A DNA stretch of 64,000 nt from Allolobophora icterica (taxonomy: Eukaryota; Annelida; Clitellata; Crassiclitellata; Lumbricidae). The notes beneath the pieces are model-generated. The model worked only from the letters and a program-made list of their open reading frames with translations, was not told the DNA's origin and did not search any database. Location: NCBI GenBank assembly GCA_963556255.1, contig OY744612.1:22223532-22287531 (forward strand), given 5' to 3'. Within the stretch, counting starts at the first letter, position 1; each line of letters starts with the position of its first letter. Positions 26,301 to 45,925 of the stretch are shown here, piece after piece. The translations under genes were made by a program, and so were the position numbers.

Positions 26301-28314
26301 GGTGAGTCTGGTGTGAAACCAAGAGGGAAATCCAGGAAGACATGGAAACGGCCTACATAGCAAACGAATCCAGGAAGAGATGAGTTTGGGATTAGTTGCC
26401 AAAACAGACTGCAGAGTGAACATTTTTTCTCGAAGACATTATGCAAATAGATCTGTATGCAATAAATGTAAAAAATACCAAATCGTTAGACAGCTGATCC
26501 AAATCGCGCTTGTACGTTCTGATATTGGTCATCATTTGTGAACGGAATGACGGTGGAGCCTTTTGAACTTCATCCTCCATCTCTTGAATCTAAACAAATA
26601 TCCAGAAAGACCAGAGTGGTATAAAAAAACTACTTTCGGCATTCCTGGGTTGTCAGCTTAGACTGCTCAGCTCATGGAGCTGCATGCTCAAGAAATTTTG
26701 AATGAAATTTTGAATGAAATATTCAAAAAGAAACTGAAAACTTTTGTTTTTGTTGCTAGGCAAGACATAGGCGCCGACTTTTGCTTTTGTCTCTGGGTGC
26801 CAGAAGGTTTATCAAAGTTTTACAGGACCAACGAAACTTTTTTTAGGAAATCATCTCCGAAAAAAAAGTGATGACCTTTTTTTTAGTCATCCGGAAAAAT
26901 TCCACTTTATTTCGTCATTTTCCATCGTCTACTACATGTTTACACATAAACAAATTTAAAATGGGGGGCCATGTGTCCTAAAATTTGACGACGTTTCTTA
27001 GGAATTCATCCCCAGAAAAAATTTGACGACCTTTTTTAAGGAATACCCCAAAAAATTGAATTTAAGGTCCAAATTCTTCTGGGGGCCAGGCCCCCACTGA
27101 ACTTTTTCTCTGGGTGCATTGGCACCCAAGGCCCCCAAGAAGTTGGCGCCTATGAGGCAAGACAAAGTGACATGTGCTCAGGCCTTCAAAACACAATTGA
27201 AATTCTATTTATTATTGAACTCTTAGCAGGCGCACTGACAACTAATGTTGTAAAGCACCCTAGTAGAGAAAAAAATAGCTCACTACATACGGAGCTATAC
27301 AAATTGTCGTCATTACAATAACACTGTGCTGTTAGAGCATTTGCCATGAATTTAGAGTACTATCCAGAGCCGTAGCAACAAAGAACGTGGCCCCCTCCGA
27401 ACATACGTCCGGGGGCCCCTTACAATGCGGAAACTGGAATGCGGTAATATACAATATAGGTCACTTTGAATGGGTCCAACTAAAATTCGAATGACCGACA
27501 GACAACAGAGACGCGTTTACAGAAAAGGGGGCCCTAGGCGCAAACATTTTACGGGGCCCTTCTGAACTTGTATTAGCCCACATGAAGAAAACAATTATAA
27601 ATTTTACAATAACATAGGGCCCAGGGACGTCATTTGGGGGGGGGGGGCAGAGGGGCATTTGCCCCCTCCTGATTTTTGAAAAAAAATGAAAAAAATGGAA
27701 CAAGAAAAGAAGGAAGATGAAAGGGGTAAAAAAGAAAAAATGATATTCAAATTTATGGAATTATTATATAGGCCTACTATTAACAAAACTAGAGTTTTGC
27801 ATAGCTTTTTTCATAGTTGTCCTTCCAAATTTCGAAGAAGGACCCAAAAAGGTAAAAATTTTTCTCGCAGAGCGCGAAAAATGTTTTTAACCTTTTTTTG
27901 ACGTCCCTCCCTTCTGAAAACAGCTTAAATGACGTCTCTGATAGGGCCTACTTTTATGGGAATGCTAAGGTGCAAAAAATAGAAAATAGGTTAAATTTAA
28001 AATATTTCAAAATTGAAAAATGTAATTTTTTATAATTGACAAAACATTTTCATTCGTTTGGGGACCCTCCGAGATTTGGGGGCCATAGGCGAGCGCCTAG
28101 TGCGCCGCTAATAGTATGAGGAGGGGAGATAGAGTAGTGGTAACACTCATGGCCAGGAGAGCATTAGGTACGCGGATCGACTCCCGTGACCCCCTTCTAG
28201 GGCGGCGCTGTGCCCGGCTGCCAAACCGTGTTTAATTAAGATGTTGATTGTACTTTCATGTTTCAATGTAATCTTACTGCGTCTGTCGGTTTGAAATAAT
28301 AAAGAATATAATTA

Positions 28315-28354
<40 letters not shown>

Positions 28355-28508
28355 TTGCCCGAGGTATTTAAGATCCCTCAGGCTCTAAGATACTGCCTAC
28401 TGACAAATTAATTAAGCTTGGAGCTCATGGTCGTCATCCCCGGTGTGTGGTGTGAAATTGCCTCTGAAAGCTACTGTGGTGTGAAAGTGCCTCTGAAAGC
28501 TATTATTA

Positions 28509-28565
<57 letters not shown>

Positions 28566-29586
28566 TATTATTATGTGATGTATCAAAACAGTATCATAAT
28601 GACTTCACGCCGTTCACGGTTATTTTTTGCAACTTTAAGGGGCCCCCTTCCTTGCGGGGCCCCCTCCGGTCGGAGGGTACGGAGGGCGGTCGCTACGCCT
28701 CTGGTACTATCCCTCACTGTTTGATTATCACATCAACAGTCTGTGGTCCGTGTAATCAGTTTGTATTTGAGTTCAGTATTGGTGCTAGCAAATAAGAAAA
28801 CTTGGAATGTCTTTCCATTCGGCAGGCATCTGAACCCCCAAATGCTTAGGGGTTCAGATTTTACTTACTAGAATTCTGGCTTCTTCTAAATTTCGACTGA
28901 TCTCCCTTGCCAGCTTTTTCTGCAGCTCTGTTATAAATATACGAAAATAAACATAAATCGTTGTAAATTGCAGACCTCGACAATAAATTGAATTTCTTTT
29001 GCAATTGTTGAGTAAAAACTTATTTCTGGAAACAGTCATGTGCTAACACTCGTCCAGGACATTGAGAACAGTCCCACACAAATTCATGTTCCAATGTGAA
29101 GGCAATCTGCAACTCCCCTTTCCTGTAACATGGAACTGAAGTTAACATAAATTCACATAATGTGGTATTTCACAAGTTACAGCAACTCATCAAGTAGATG
29201 CAGGGTTTGGCGAACGCTTAAATACACAGTATTTGCCAGCATCATAATATCAACAGTGACATGCTGCCACCAAACTGAGCAGGACGAATCTATTCCGATT
29301 ACATCTGGTGAACCAGATACAATTCTAGCTGTTCACCACAGATTAGGATATAGGACCAGGTATATTCTTAGTTATGCTCCCAATTCGCACCATGCACACA
29401 GTGCATACACCAAACTGCTTAAATACCCACAATATGTTATTCAAACCTATGAGGTCTGCACAGTTAAAGGGCTTTCGGCGATTCAGTATTCGGCGATTCG
29501 GGTAGACCCCCATTTATGCTCTTCTTCAGCGTCTTTCCGAGGTTCTAAAAATGCGCTATGTAAATGTTCAGACACACAGGTACATC

Positions 29587-29644
<58 letters not shown>

Positions 29645-30183
29645 CGGAATTTATATAGCGCCCCTTCAAGGCAACTACTCAGAGGCACTCCCGACCCAAG
29701 CTCGGTCAAAAAGAAAAGTCTTAAGGTTCAAGATTATAAAAGGTACTAGACATGACCCGAGGGAGAGAGCGCAGGTCAGAGGGTAAGCCATTCCACAGAA
29801 AGGGACCTACGACTGAGAAAGCCCTATGCTGTCTGGTGGCAGTGCATTACTTGGAGCGTACTCAAGGATTGGTCATGGAGCACCTCACTAGTGAAAAACA
29901 GAAAAACTTAAGTTGGTTTGATTGACGGGGTGAAAACAGCGGATTACAATTGGGGTGGGGCTCTAATAGGGCAAACGACATTTTGTTTAAGATCACGTAA
30001 GATCTTTTCCACCATTATCATGGAATAGTAGTCGTTCCTGTGTTTCCTGTTTTTATTAAATTATTTTCCAAACGATACACCACCTCCGGAACATTTCGGC
30101 AGTTGATCTGATAACTTCCTCTTGGTTTCCGCATATATCTGTCGATAGTCCTCTTCTCTGGTCTCGAATAGTTCCGATGACAT
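22633..30183 (-). CDS. VTI1B: Vesicle transport through interaction with t-SNAREs 1B (Qb-SNARE)
   Basis: Seven coding exons on the minus strand: 30183-30084, 28927-28869, 26589-26479, 25248-25183, 24362-24189, 23621-23560 and 22729-22633. All junction phases agree (1, 0, 0, 0, 0, 2) and give 222 residues; human VTI1B has 232. Start: an in-frame stop lies 15 bases upstream of the ATG at 30181-30183. Residues 1-100 form the helical N-terminal domain (EMEDEVQKAPPSFRSQMM). The SNARE motif spans about 125-192 (GTNSLTRASES, TDQIGHEIVEELGTQRESL, ENLSKSRRIL) and keeps the zero-layer Gln, Q160. A C-terminal membrane anchor (LLLVIIILIELGILGGVLYW) ends in a short basic tail, as in tail-anchored SNAREs. 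The protein acts in late-endosome and Golgi membrane fusion with other SNAREs. Introns hold several hAT MITEs and a GACA microsatellite. The first exon was found by reading the sequence because it is short. Confidence 0.95.
23246..23337. repeat. GACA microsatellite in VTI1B last intron
   Basis: About 23 tandem ACAG units without interruption. Confidence 0.97.
25631..26173. mobile_element. hAT-type element, CAGTGGCAGCGCC family, in VTI1B intron
   Basis: Termini CAGTGGCAGCGCCAGC and GGTAGCACCACCACTG are imperfect inverted copies, and the flanks are an exact 8-bp duplication TCTGATAC (25623-25630 and 26174-26181). No transposase. A CR1-like LINE end lies inside. Confidence 0.9.
25925..26120 (+). 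mobile_element. CR1-like LINE 3' end nested in the hAT element
   Basis: Reads FANIGSSLWNALPFYG, the C-terminal LINE motif (usually IGPSLWNxLP), followed by the usual GAGTGGCGCTATACAAAT tail. Confidence 0.75.
26766..27154. mobile_element. hAT-type MITE, CATAGGCGCC family
   Basis: 389 bp with termini CATAGGCGCCGACTT and AAGTTGGCGCCTATG. The flanks are an exact 8-bp duplication AGGCAAGA (26758-26765 and 27155-27162). The interior has repeated GATGACCTTTTTTTAG-like blocks, also found in a different MITE family at 50.2 and 55.5 kb. No coding capacity. Confidence 0.92.
27622..27940. mobile_element. hAT-type MITE nested in the previous element
   Basis: 319 bp, termini CAGGGACGTCATTT and AAATGACGTCTCTG, flanked by an exact 8-bp duplication ATAGGGCC (27614-27621 and 27941-27948). 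Confidence 0.9.
28120..28315 (+). mobile_element. tRNA-related SINE, family A
   Basis: A-box-like AGAGTAGTGGTAACACTC, B-box-like GGATCGACTCCC, then a body with GCTGCCAAACCGTG and a TTCAATGTAATCTTACTG tail running into an ATT repeat. A reverse copy lies at 59405-59597. Confidence 0.75.
28314..28353. repeat. ATT microsatellite (SINE tail)
   Basis: Short ATT run following the SINE. Confidence 0.9.
28501..28576. repeat. ATT microsatellite
   Basis: About 24 ATT units; nearby open frames are an effect of the repeat. Confidence 0.93.
29587..29643. repeat. AATC microsatellite
   Basis: About 14 AATC units, directly before the GCGCC-family SINE tail. As the SINE is in minus orientation, this is its 3' simple-repeat tail. 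Confidence 0.95.
29644..29835 (-). mobile_element. SINE/LINE-tail repeat (TATATAGCGCC family)
   Basis: GAATTTATATAGCGCCCC and AACTACTCAGAGGCACTCCC, then the 'gtaagccattccacag' body. Same family as 20903-21235. Confidence 0.65.
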
Positions 30184-32366
30184 CTCATCTGTTTCTTAAC
30201 GAATGTTCAAAGGCACTGTCGTGTAAGCAGGTTTAGCAACCAAGATAACTTCCTCTCGGTCACCAACCTGCGGATCTTAACAGACAGCGATTAATTCATA
30301 AATTTACCCTGTTATCCTAAACTGACATCTTATGACATATTGGTTTCTCTCGTTGTTTTGTTTGAAGCTGTCTTCGTTCGTTCTTGATCGCACATCAAAA
30401 CCGCATTAAGAAACCGGTTTCAGTTTCGCGCAAAGCGTCAGTTTCCTGGACATTTTGATTTATCTGTCTGAAAATTACAGCCGTAGGCCTATAAGCTATT
30501 ATATAGGGGCCTATACCTGATTTAAATTATAATGCACTCTTCAGAATTATTCTATTTGTTCGATATTAATACAACACCGTTGCTTATTGCACTTAATTCG
30601 TATTGCTTTCTTAGCCTTTCGGTCTTTCCACAGTATATTATTTATAATGTGGCCTTTCTAACGTATTCAGAACCGATGACAATTTTCATTTGACGATGTC
30701 GATGATGACGACGACGCCGACTCCTACAATGATCAACCATGATTCACGTGTCCCTGCCTTTGGATTAGCTAGGAGTATGAAATTTAGCGACTTCAGTTTC
30801 TTAGCCTCGGCATATAAGGGTGAGTTGCCTAGCGATGCACAGTCCTATCCCTGCAGCATGGAGCCCATATATAGGACCCATATCCCCATATGGGCATATG
30901 TTCCCGTAAAAGCCTATACAGGTCCCATCTAATGCCCATGGACATGCTGGAAGGGATACGCCGTCCATATAACCGTCTATGAAGGTGGAAAATGTTGGTG
31001 ATGGTGGTCATGGGATGGGTCAGAAGTGGAACCAGGATATGATATATAGCTTTAAAAGTTTAGTTTTTGGAATTGAGTGAAAAGCTACAGGAGAGGGGGC
31101 AAACGGCCGGGAGAGTGCAGAGAATGATAGGCAACAGAAGGGATGAGCGAGCTGGCGATCTTCACGGATTATCTTTCAGAAATATAATCGATATCGATTT
31201 TGTATAGGTTAAATATAAACCGACCAACCACTATACTTTTCACCTCTGTGGTCCGTCCTCGTATCCGATGAAGTCAACACAGACCGTATTTCGAGGTAAG
31301 CGCAACAACAGAGGCCATCAAATTCGAAACGATCGTGTCTCCTTAAATTCAATGCACGTACACACCCGTAAAGGAGTAGACCCTATTGTGTTAAGGTCGA
31401 ATATTAGACCCAGCGTCTGACTCTAGACTGACTAATCTATTAAGATATGGCGTTAGTTCAACCAACGAGGTAATAGAAGAACTATAGAGAAAGTGCTGCC
31501 GGCGTTGAGTTCAACACCACAGGGCGCATTCCACTTCGATCCCAAGTGCACACCGAGTATGCTCTGCTGTTGCTCCGGGCGCTTTAAACGTCTAAAATTT
31601 TATTGAATTATTTTTATAATTGACAGATTTATTGCCAAAACAAAAAGGGTATCAGTTCAAAGGGTTTCCCAGGTCTGTGTGTCCATCTGTCTTACGATAA
31701 ACGCTCTCGAATTCATGCTGATGCTGGGGCTCAGATAGACAGACAGACGGTTTGGTGGACAGACGGGCGGCGGTTGGTGGGTCCCTCCCTCCCTCCCTCC
31801 CTCCCGACGGTGCACCCTCATTTATGGCACACGGTCTGACTGGAGGTTGAGGGGAGGAAGTGGGTGCTGACGGGGCGGGGGCTGGTTGGCCGGGTCGTCG
31901 ATTGGTCACATGCGGTGCAGGGCAGGTGCTCTTTTCTTCGATCCAGGGCGGGAGGAATGGAGAGATGGAGGTGAAGACGGACTTGCTGGCCGCCGTTTGT
32001 CTGTGTGACTAGCAATGTGACTTATAATCAAGCATCGCAGCAATGAACAAATTCTTTTCTCTTCCTATCAATCCATTCATTTTCTTTTACAACCCGTCAC
32101 ATATGACGGGCAAATACTCTAGTCTGTAATAGTGATGCACGTAATCGATTTTCGCAAACAAAGAGACAATTAGTTGTCGCGTCTCATCTTTAGTGACATA
32201 TCTCATAGTTCAGATGGCGGATGTCACACGATCAGAGGTAGACTACCGGATCTAAGATCGAGCCGGATCCGGCTGAATATAACCATGGAATAAACCATTA
32301 GACTTCCCCTGTATTGCCCCGCGGTCTTAACCACTTCCACCTCTTCCCATCACATATCGCACCCTG
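30184..32366. other. Spacer between VTI1B and the next gene
   Basis: No exon recognised. 30840-30950 holds inverted CCCATATGGG-type words also seen near 10.2 and 41.15 kb, probably a small repeat family. An open minus frame at 31652-31909 has proline-rich, low-complexity content and is not convincing. Confidence 0.4.
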
Positions 32367-39438
<7,072 letters not shown>

Positions 39439-39563
39439 CTGGAAATAGCAGAAACAACAAGTGTACGTTGTCCGACGATTTGTCTAGTGTGATGTGTAGC
39501 GTCCCTAGACCTCATGGCACGTAAAGGCTGTTTCGCACTAAGTTGCGTCTCGATCAAAGGCAA

Positions 39564-42500
39564 TATGCTCTTGTATGAAGTGCACGTGTGTAGGCTATAA
39601 AGATGTGCATGTCGACTAGTAAAGTGTAGACGTAGATGGAAGCGTGCTCAGCACTCTGAAGCTGTTGGCCTACACGGAGTTAGGTGGCAAACCTTGGCTG
39701 GTCTGTTTGTGCACAAGACATTTTAAAACGTGGATTCTGAGCCGACTTCTATAATAAACTATGTAGAATATCGAGATCTATAAGGAGTTGCTGCCAGTGA
39801 AAAGGAACAAATGTACGAAGTTTGACAGATTGCGATTTGCAGGAGGATAAAGATAGACTGAACAGGAAAAGGTATACCATGGCCGCAGGGGCGCAAGTTT
39901 GGTCTAAAAAGTGGGAGGCACCAATATCTTCTCCACTTTCGCTGTTCACATGGAGACCATTTTGGACATATTACCCTGCCAGTAACTGATAATAATTATG
40001 AAACGCTGATGAGCTTATCTCCATAACAGCAATTTTATCGTCTTTAATGTCATCTAGTCGTTTTCGTTTTAGAACAAAAATATTTAATTGATTCATTTTT
40101 CCTATCAGCAAAATCGGAACACGACGCGTATAAGTCAAAGTCAACGACGTCTTAAATACGTATATATTATTATGTAACGGAGGGAGCTTTCTTAGCTAGC
40201 CGGCTCGGATATATTTGACCAAGAACAGCTATTGATTCTGAGGTTGTGAGATGACTGAGGGGTGAAGTCATATCAAGGCCGACAATATGAGTGTGGCCCT
40301 GTGTGGGTCTATATACGGATTTGTAAATGATGAAGGATATAGAAGCATGCGCTTTGACCTATAGGCCTACACGTACATCTCCACATCCCGTTCCCGATAT
40401 GACTAAGGTGATAACAATAAGGCGGAGAGTAAGGGCAGGGCCGTTTTAAGACTGACGGTCGCTTACTATGAGTAAAAGCATAGTTTCATAATTTAAAAAA
40501 TCATAATCTGTTGAAGTGAGGTCGAAAAAACCTGGATAGGAGGAACATACCCTGCATCCACTGAGTTCGGACTACTTGCTTCCGTTGAATATACAATACT
40601 TGCTCCTGTACCGTACACTGATCTCAACTCGCAGCTGCCAAACAAGGCTGTCACGTCAATTGGGCCTCCATCGTAGTTGATTGCAGTAGGTCTATAGGGC
40701 CTATATCTTTTCAGAACACGCCATTTGCAAATCTCTTCACTCTCTCACACAATGCATCTATAGAATAAGACTTCGTGTGCATTAACGTGTGCATATACGG
40801 TCTTAGTTTCATTCGATAACAACGTCGGTTTATCTATAGTCGTATTGATTGCTGTAACTTATTAACTAACTAAATAACGTCACAACTGTGCGCAAATATT
40901 TGAGTACTTCTGATCCTTATCGTTTTTGGAACGCGATCTCCTATACGAAGAGACCATTGATTAGGCCTATATATATATATATATATAGGGCTTTGTGTTT
41001 TGAAATGTGCTTTTACTAAGAAACGAACATTGATTAATGCTTCGCGTTTTGAAATAAATTATGGTTTGCTATGCAACGACCATTGATTAGTGCTTTGTGT
41101 ACGACAACGGTCTCTGCCAACATTTCCATAGGCAATATATTGGTCCCATGTGGGCTCTACACGGGTCCCATATATGGGAATATGGGTCCTATATGGGCTC
41201 CACGTGGGCACAGTGACTATAGAACTTTCCAGGTATGATCATAAATTATTAGAAAATTAACAACGTGCACTACTTCCAGTTGTAGTCCTAAACCGCATAT
41301 TCCCGCTGCTTTGCCACTTAACTCTTAAAATCCGTGCTTTCCAATATCATTCGTCCCAAGTGCTGGGCACGATCGCAATATTGTGCGTCATATAAATTGA
41401 ACGACCACAATAAACGGTCCTGCGTTTTAATTGCATACCTGGATAAAGGCGCTATAGAAGAAATTAGATTAGACTTGATTAGACTTAGGACATACACTTC
41501 GTTATTCCTTCACTATAGGCCTATAGGCCCTAAGCATTAAACCACGACAGATATATATATATCAGGCTAACGCGAAAAGAAAGACTATAGGTTTCATTAG
41601 GGCCTACGCTATAGGCCTACTTTCTAAATGTGTGTTTCATCCAAAAGACTTATTTAAAATTGCCCATTGATAATAGGACATTGGAGTAAAGCATCTGTAT
41701 CCCTAAATTAGTATAGGCCTAATTTAATAATTATTTCTAAAACAGGCTAAATCGTCATCATAAGTAAGCCTACCTTCAAGGATTTACATGAATCCTTTCT
41801 CGACCGTTTGGCACCACGTCGAGTCATTAGCTGTTGGTGTGGACACTAAAGGTGAGCCGCCAGCAATAATTGTCTACATCGCCGTTTTCTACAAGAATAT
41901 CCCGTCGATGTATTGGGACATCTGTCTTTCATTCATATGCTTTTACATCGCCTGGAGGTAGTATAATTCTATATTGACTATTATTTCTACAATAAACTCT
42001 TCTACGAGGCATGCCGTCGTAAGCGTGTAGAAGCCATGCGCAACGTCATATTATGGGTTCCCGAGTCGGCAAGGCCTGTGGTTTAATGCATCAGGCACAT
42101 TATTGGAATTTCTAGATGAATGTGGTGGTTGCCACAACCATCGTGCCCAGCAGTGGTACAAGTGAACTCAGGTGTGCTCATGCGCGCGACACATTGTATA
42201 GGCCTAGAGGGAGGCCAGATATAGACTGGCTGGTTCAGTTGTAGCTCTGTGTACCGGCTCTTAGCAACGTAATTTTGCCAATCGATTGAAACTCCAGGCT
42301 TATTAGTTATTGGTGCATTATCAACAGTAGACGTCAATTCAGGAACATAAAATCAACCACAGGCCCGGCGTAAATAATGTTCACAACACAAAGAGATCTG
42401 TAATTGATTGAAATACAACACAGATGTTGTATTCTTTACTTAGCGGAATTTGGACACAGAACTAACCGAATTTCTACATCGGCCACACCAATCATGCCTT

Positions 42501-43729
42501 TTATCATGCATTCCCTCGATACCAATCACCTGGCAGTCTTGGCATTGAAGCTAGCCTACAAATTGGAAATTGCTGGCTTGATCTGATATAGCGCCAGGAG
42601 TAATCAAGCAGGTCTCTCAGACGTTGAGAAATTTGGAGGTGCACATTTTATAGGCTACTTCACACGAATCAAACCATCAGAAATCATACATCCCGCAATG
42701 CCTTCAAATTAAATGTCCTTATTTCTTTTTGAAGTAATTCGAATAATTTCTGCAAAATGTTATTAACTCAATTTTGTGAACATTTTATGTAATAAATCGG
42801 ATAAACATTCACGCGTGTAGCGCTAAATAATCATTCAGAGCGCCACCTATCCAATGGACACAGCTGAAAGGCCAAAATCCATCAACAAGGCGTGACTATT
42901 CTTGTTCTGTCATTGAATGCGACTGCCATTTCGTTTTGCACAACATCGAGATATCACTCAACACAGACTGCTTGGTATGATGTTTTGATTTTCACGGCAA
43001 ACACTGTTACACTTGAAATTCATCGATTTTTATTTGAACGAGATTCGTCACACACGATCCCGTGATAAGGAAATTTTGCAAAACCGGCTGTGTTTAAAGA
43101 TTACGAAATGACATTTTAATGCATTTAATCAGATCCGATTTAAAGACTAAATGTCTTTGTTTTCGACATGTAGCTAAGTGTTCATTAACATAACGCTGTA
43201 AGGCACGTAATCAAAAAGTAAACAAACCTCGAATGCGATATCGAAGCAGTACTCTGGGGCCACCGAACCTTATTAGTATTCATAGTAAAGGAGGCCTTCA
43301 AATTGGGGCGTATAGCGTACAAAGCATTAACTCTTCCGCAGCGGAAGGAACGCACATTTTGGCTTAAATTAGCGATGTTTAGAGTTTTATTTATACATTT
43401 TAGCTATAGAAAATATTGTACATTCCATAAAAAACCCTCACGTGGGATTTTCTAATAGTTTGTTACAAGGACAAATTTGACCGATGTTTTGGAGAACAAC
43501 ATTACGATTATTAGATGCAGGCATTTAAATTTCAAATAGCCACGTCCTCTTCTAGGTCATTGGTCGTTTTTCTGTAATCTAATGCGTTTTTCATCAGCCA
43601 AGTCCAAATAGATAAATTATATCGTTCAATAAATATTGTAAAGACACTCAAACAAATATGTTTGACGAGGCAGAGGCTTGGGACGAGGTCTGCGATCGGT
43701 GGCGACGACGAATGTTAGGCTATAGCCTA
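39564..43729. other. Intergenic, mostly unassigned
   Basis: No exon recognised on either strand. A CAGGGGCGCAAGTTTGG terminus at 39888 marks a truncated MITE related to 20699. Short AT runs lie near 40974 and 41551, and a CCCATATGGG-type inverted word cluster at 41125-41215. The 5' part of the minus gene and promoters of both flanking genes may lie here. Confidence 0.4.
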
Positions 43730-43737
43730 TATCCGGG

Positions 43738-44636
43738 CAGTCTTGTTGTCCTCGAGACCAAGGTCTCGGTCTCGAGTGCACTCGAGTTCGTTTTTAAAAG
43801 TCTTGGTCTTGGTCTTGAGACCAAAGGTCTTGGTCTTGAGGTTCAAGGTCTTGGTCTTGGTCTTGGTCTTGAGGTTCAAAGTCTTGGTCTTGGTTTTGCA
43901 AGACCAGGACCAAGACTTTTGTCAATATGATCAGTCATTAATTTTAACAAACGGCAAGAATTTTTAAAATGTATCCAATAATTACTCATACAGTTATTGC
44001 TTTAATTAGTATTTACACGGTGTGAATGAGGTGAATGTTGTTTTGGACAATTATTTTGACTTCCGGTTATTTAACATGGAATGATTTCAAAACAGACTCA
44101 GGGTTAATTTGTACATTAACATCCGGCTCTTGAAAAGCTACTTTGTGTGCTAGCGATTTCAGCACTTGTAGACCGTGTTTTTTCACATGGCAGAATTTTT
44201 ATGACGCCCCACAGGTCACGTCTTGGTCAGAAAATTCTGAGCAAATTGGTTTTTATAAAATTCAACAGGCATTTGGAATAACATTTCGAGTGAAAGACTT
44301 TTGTAAATACGAATTCGGAATTCTCTGCAGTCTCCATTTAGAGTTGTTTTGCTTGAATTAAAGAAAAAACTCATGTATTCATTAAAATAACGAGTATTTC
44401 AACTTGACAATTTTTCGTAAGGAATAGAAGTCTGGATACGACTGATTTTTTGGGTCTTGGTCCCGGTCTTGGTCTTGAGGTTCAAGGTCTTGGTCTTGGT
44501 CTTGGTCTCGAGGTTCAAGGTCTTGGTCTTGGTCTTGGTCTTGAGGTTCAAGGTCTTGGTCTTGGTCTTGGTCTTGAGGTTCAAGGTCTTGGTCTTGGTC
44601 TTGGTCTTGAGGTTTAAGGTCTTGACAACAAGACTG
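43738..44636. mobile_element. hAT-type MITE, AAGACC family, copy D (complete, reversed)
   Basis: 899 bp, termini CAGTCTTGTTGTC and GACAACAAGACTG, exact 8-bp duplication TATCCGGG (43730-43737 and 44637-44644). Terminal arrays are longer than in copy C, and the core is in opposite orientation. Plus- and minus-strand frames such as KTKTLNL or LVLRFKV come from the array. Confidence 0.95.
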
Positions 44637-44644
44637 TATCCGGG

Positions 44645-45693
44645 CCGATCGCATTGTTGATTAGAAAAGCTCATTTTGGTCACTTCTGTGTAGTTTACAT
44701 TTTTATTCATTAGGGAAGTCAAAAAATAGCATTTATCCGTTAGGGAATTTTCTAAAGGCTCTAGAAAGAAGTATGATACGTTTGACGAGGTGGACCTTTT
44801 GGGATTGAAATACGACCACGTCGCCGAACTAACCGTTGCGAGGACCGGTGTGGAAGAGATAAGCTTATAATTTAATTTGTGGACTAAATTCACTAATTTT
44901 TATATCCCTTCACCCTTTCTTATAAGTTGCCATAAAAGTGGCTACATTTAAAAGTGTTTTTATTGCATATTATTCTGTTCATAGATTTTTTATGAATTTT
45001 TAAAATTAGAATTTTTATTTTTTATAATATTTCATTTATTTATAAACTTTGAGGTAAAATCATTAACTGGTCAACTTTTTAAAGAACAATATTGTTCAGG
45101 AATAAAATACAAACAAAATGATATAGGACATGTCTAGATTTTTACAGATTTTAAGTATTTTTATCCATATGAACTAATTATGATGAAATTTATCAAAAAC
45201 AACGTAGCTGCGAAAGAGTTAAACGTTAACCATCCACAGAACTTTAAACTCAGTCAGTCCATCAGTCAATCAATTTCGTTTATTCTATCCAAGCTGACAT
45301 GTGCTTGGTAGGGCTATGACTACAATTCCTCATTCCCCAGACCTATCATTATTCGACCATGTCATCTGAGTCCTGTATCGGTTCGTTTCTGCTTTGTACC
45401 GCGTACGATTTCGATCCGTCTTTAGCATTCCACTGGCTCTCCAGATTTCGACCTGTGGTTGGTAGGGCCTCCTGTAGGCCGTGCAGCTGACCCAACTACT
45501 CGGCGTTTGTGGACTTCTTTTGACAAGCTTAGTGCCATCCATGCAGGCACAGCTTTACAAAGTGTGACTCTAAGAATTTAAGAGGTTTGCATTAGGCCTG
45601 AATACTATTACATAACATGCAATTGATTGCGCCAATTTTTACACGCCAATTCAAGAGAACTAATTAGAGGCGCTCCGGAGCATGTGATCTAAA
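44645..45693. other. Intergenic, nothing recognised
   Basis: AT-rich sequence with short open frames that resemble no known family. Confidence 0.4.
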
Positions 45694-45701
45694 TACGCAG
45701 C

Positions 45702-45917
45702 CAGAGGCGTAGCGACCGCCCTCCGTACCCTCCGACCGGAGGGGGCCCCTTCCTGGAAGGGGCCCCTGAAAGTTGCAAAAAATAACCGTGAACATAATAT
45801 GAACCCTGTATGTTGTATTATATTGTTTATTACCGCATTCCAGTTTCCGGATTGTAATGGGCCCCCGGCCCGGACGTATGTTCGGAGGGGGCCACGTTCT
45901 TTGTTGCTACGGCTCTG
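45702..45917. mobile_element. hAT-type MITE, CAGAGGCGTAGC family, compact copy
   Basis: 216 bp, termini CAGAGGCGTAGCGACC and GTTGCTACGGCTCTG, exact 8-bp duplication TACGCAGC (45694-45701 and 45918-45925). Same family as 27365-28703. Confidence 0.94.
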
Positions 45918-45925
45918 TACGCAGC

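Larger units (their letters stand above)
27365..28703. mobile_element. hAT-type MITE, CAGAGCCGTAGC family, enlarged by nested insertions
   Basis: Termini CAGAGCCGTAGCAACAAAG and GGTCGCTACGCCTCTG with an exact 8-bp duplication GTACTATC (27357-27364 and 28704-28711). A compact 216-bp relative lies at 45702-45917 in opposite orientation. The extra ~1.1 kb is largely other insertions: a 319-bp MITE, a SINE and ATT microsatellites. All within VTI1B intron 2 (between coding exons 2 and 3). Confidence 0.9.

Noticed and set aside
29160..29786. 208-residue plus-strand frame
   Set aside because: Its end runs through an AATC microsatellite and a SINE tail, and the N-terminal part matches no known family.
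31652..32015. Proline-rich minus-strand frame between VTI1B and the next gene
   Set aside because: Low-complexity content around a CCCT repeat, no splice partner and no family similarity.
44382..44893. QDQDQDLEP, KTKTLNL and LVLRFKV proteins
   Set aside because: They are produced by the AAGACC arrays of MITE termini and recur wherever the MITE occurs (4.3, 12.3, 43.8, 54.1 kb).
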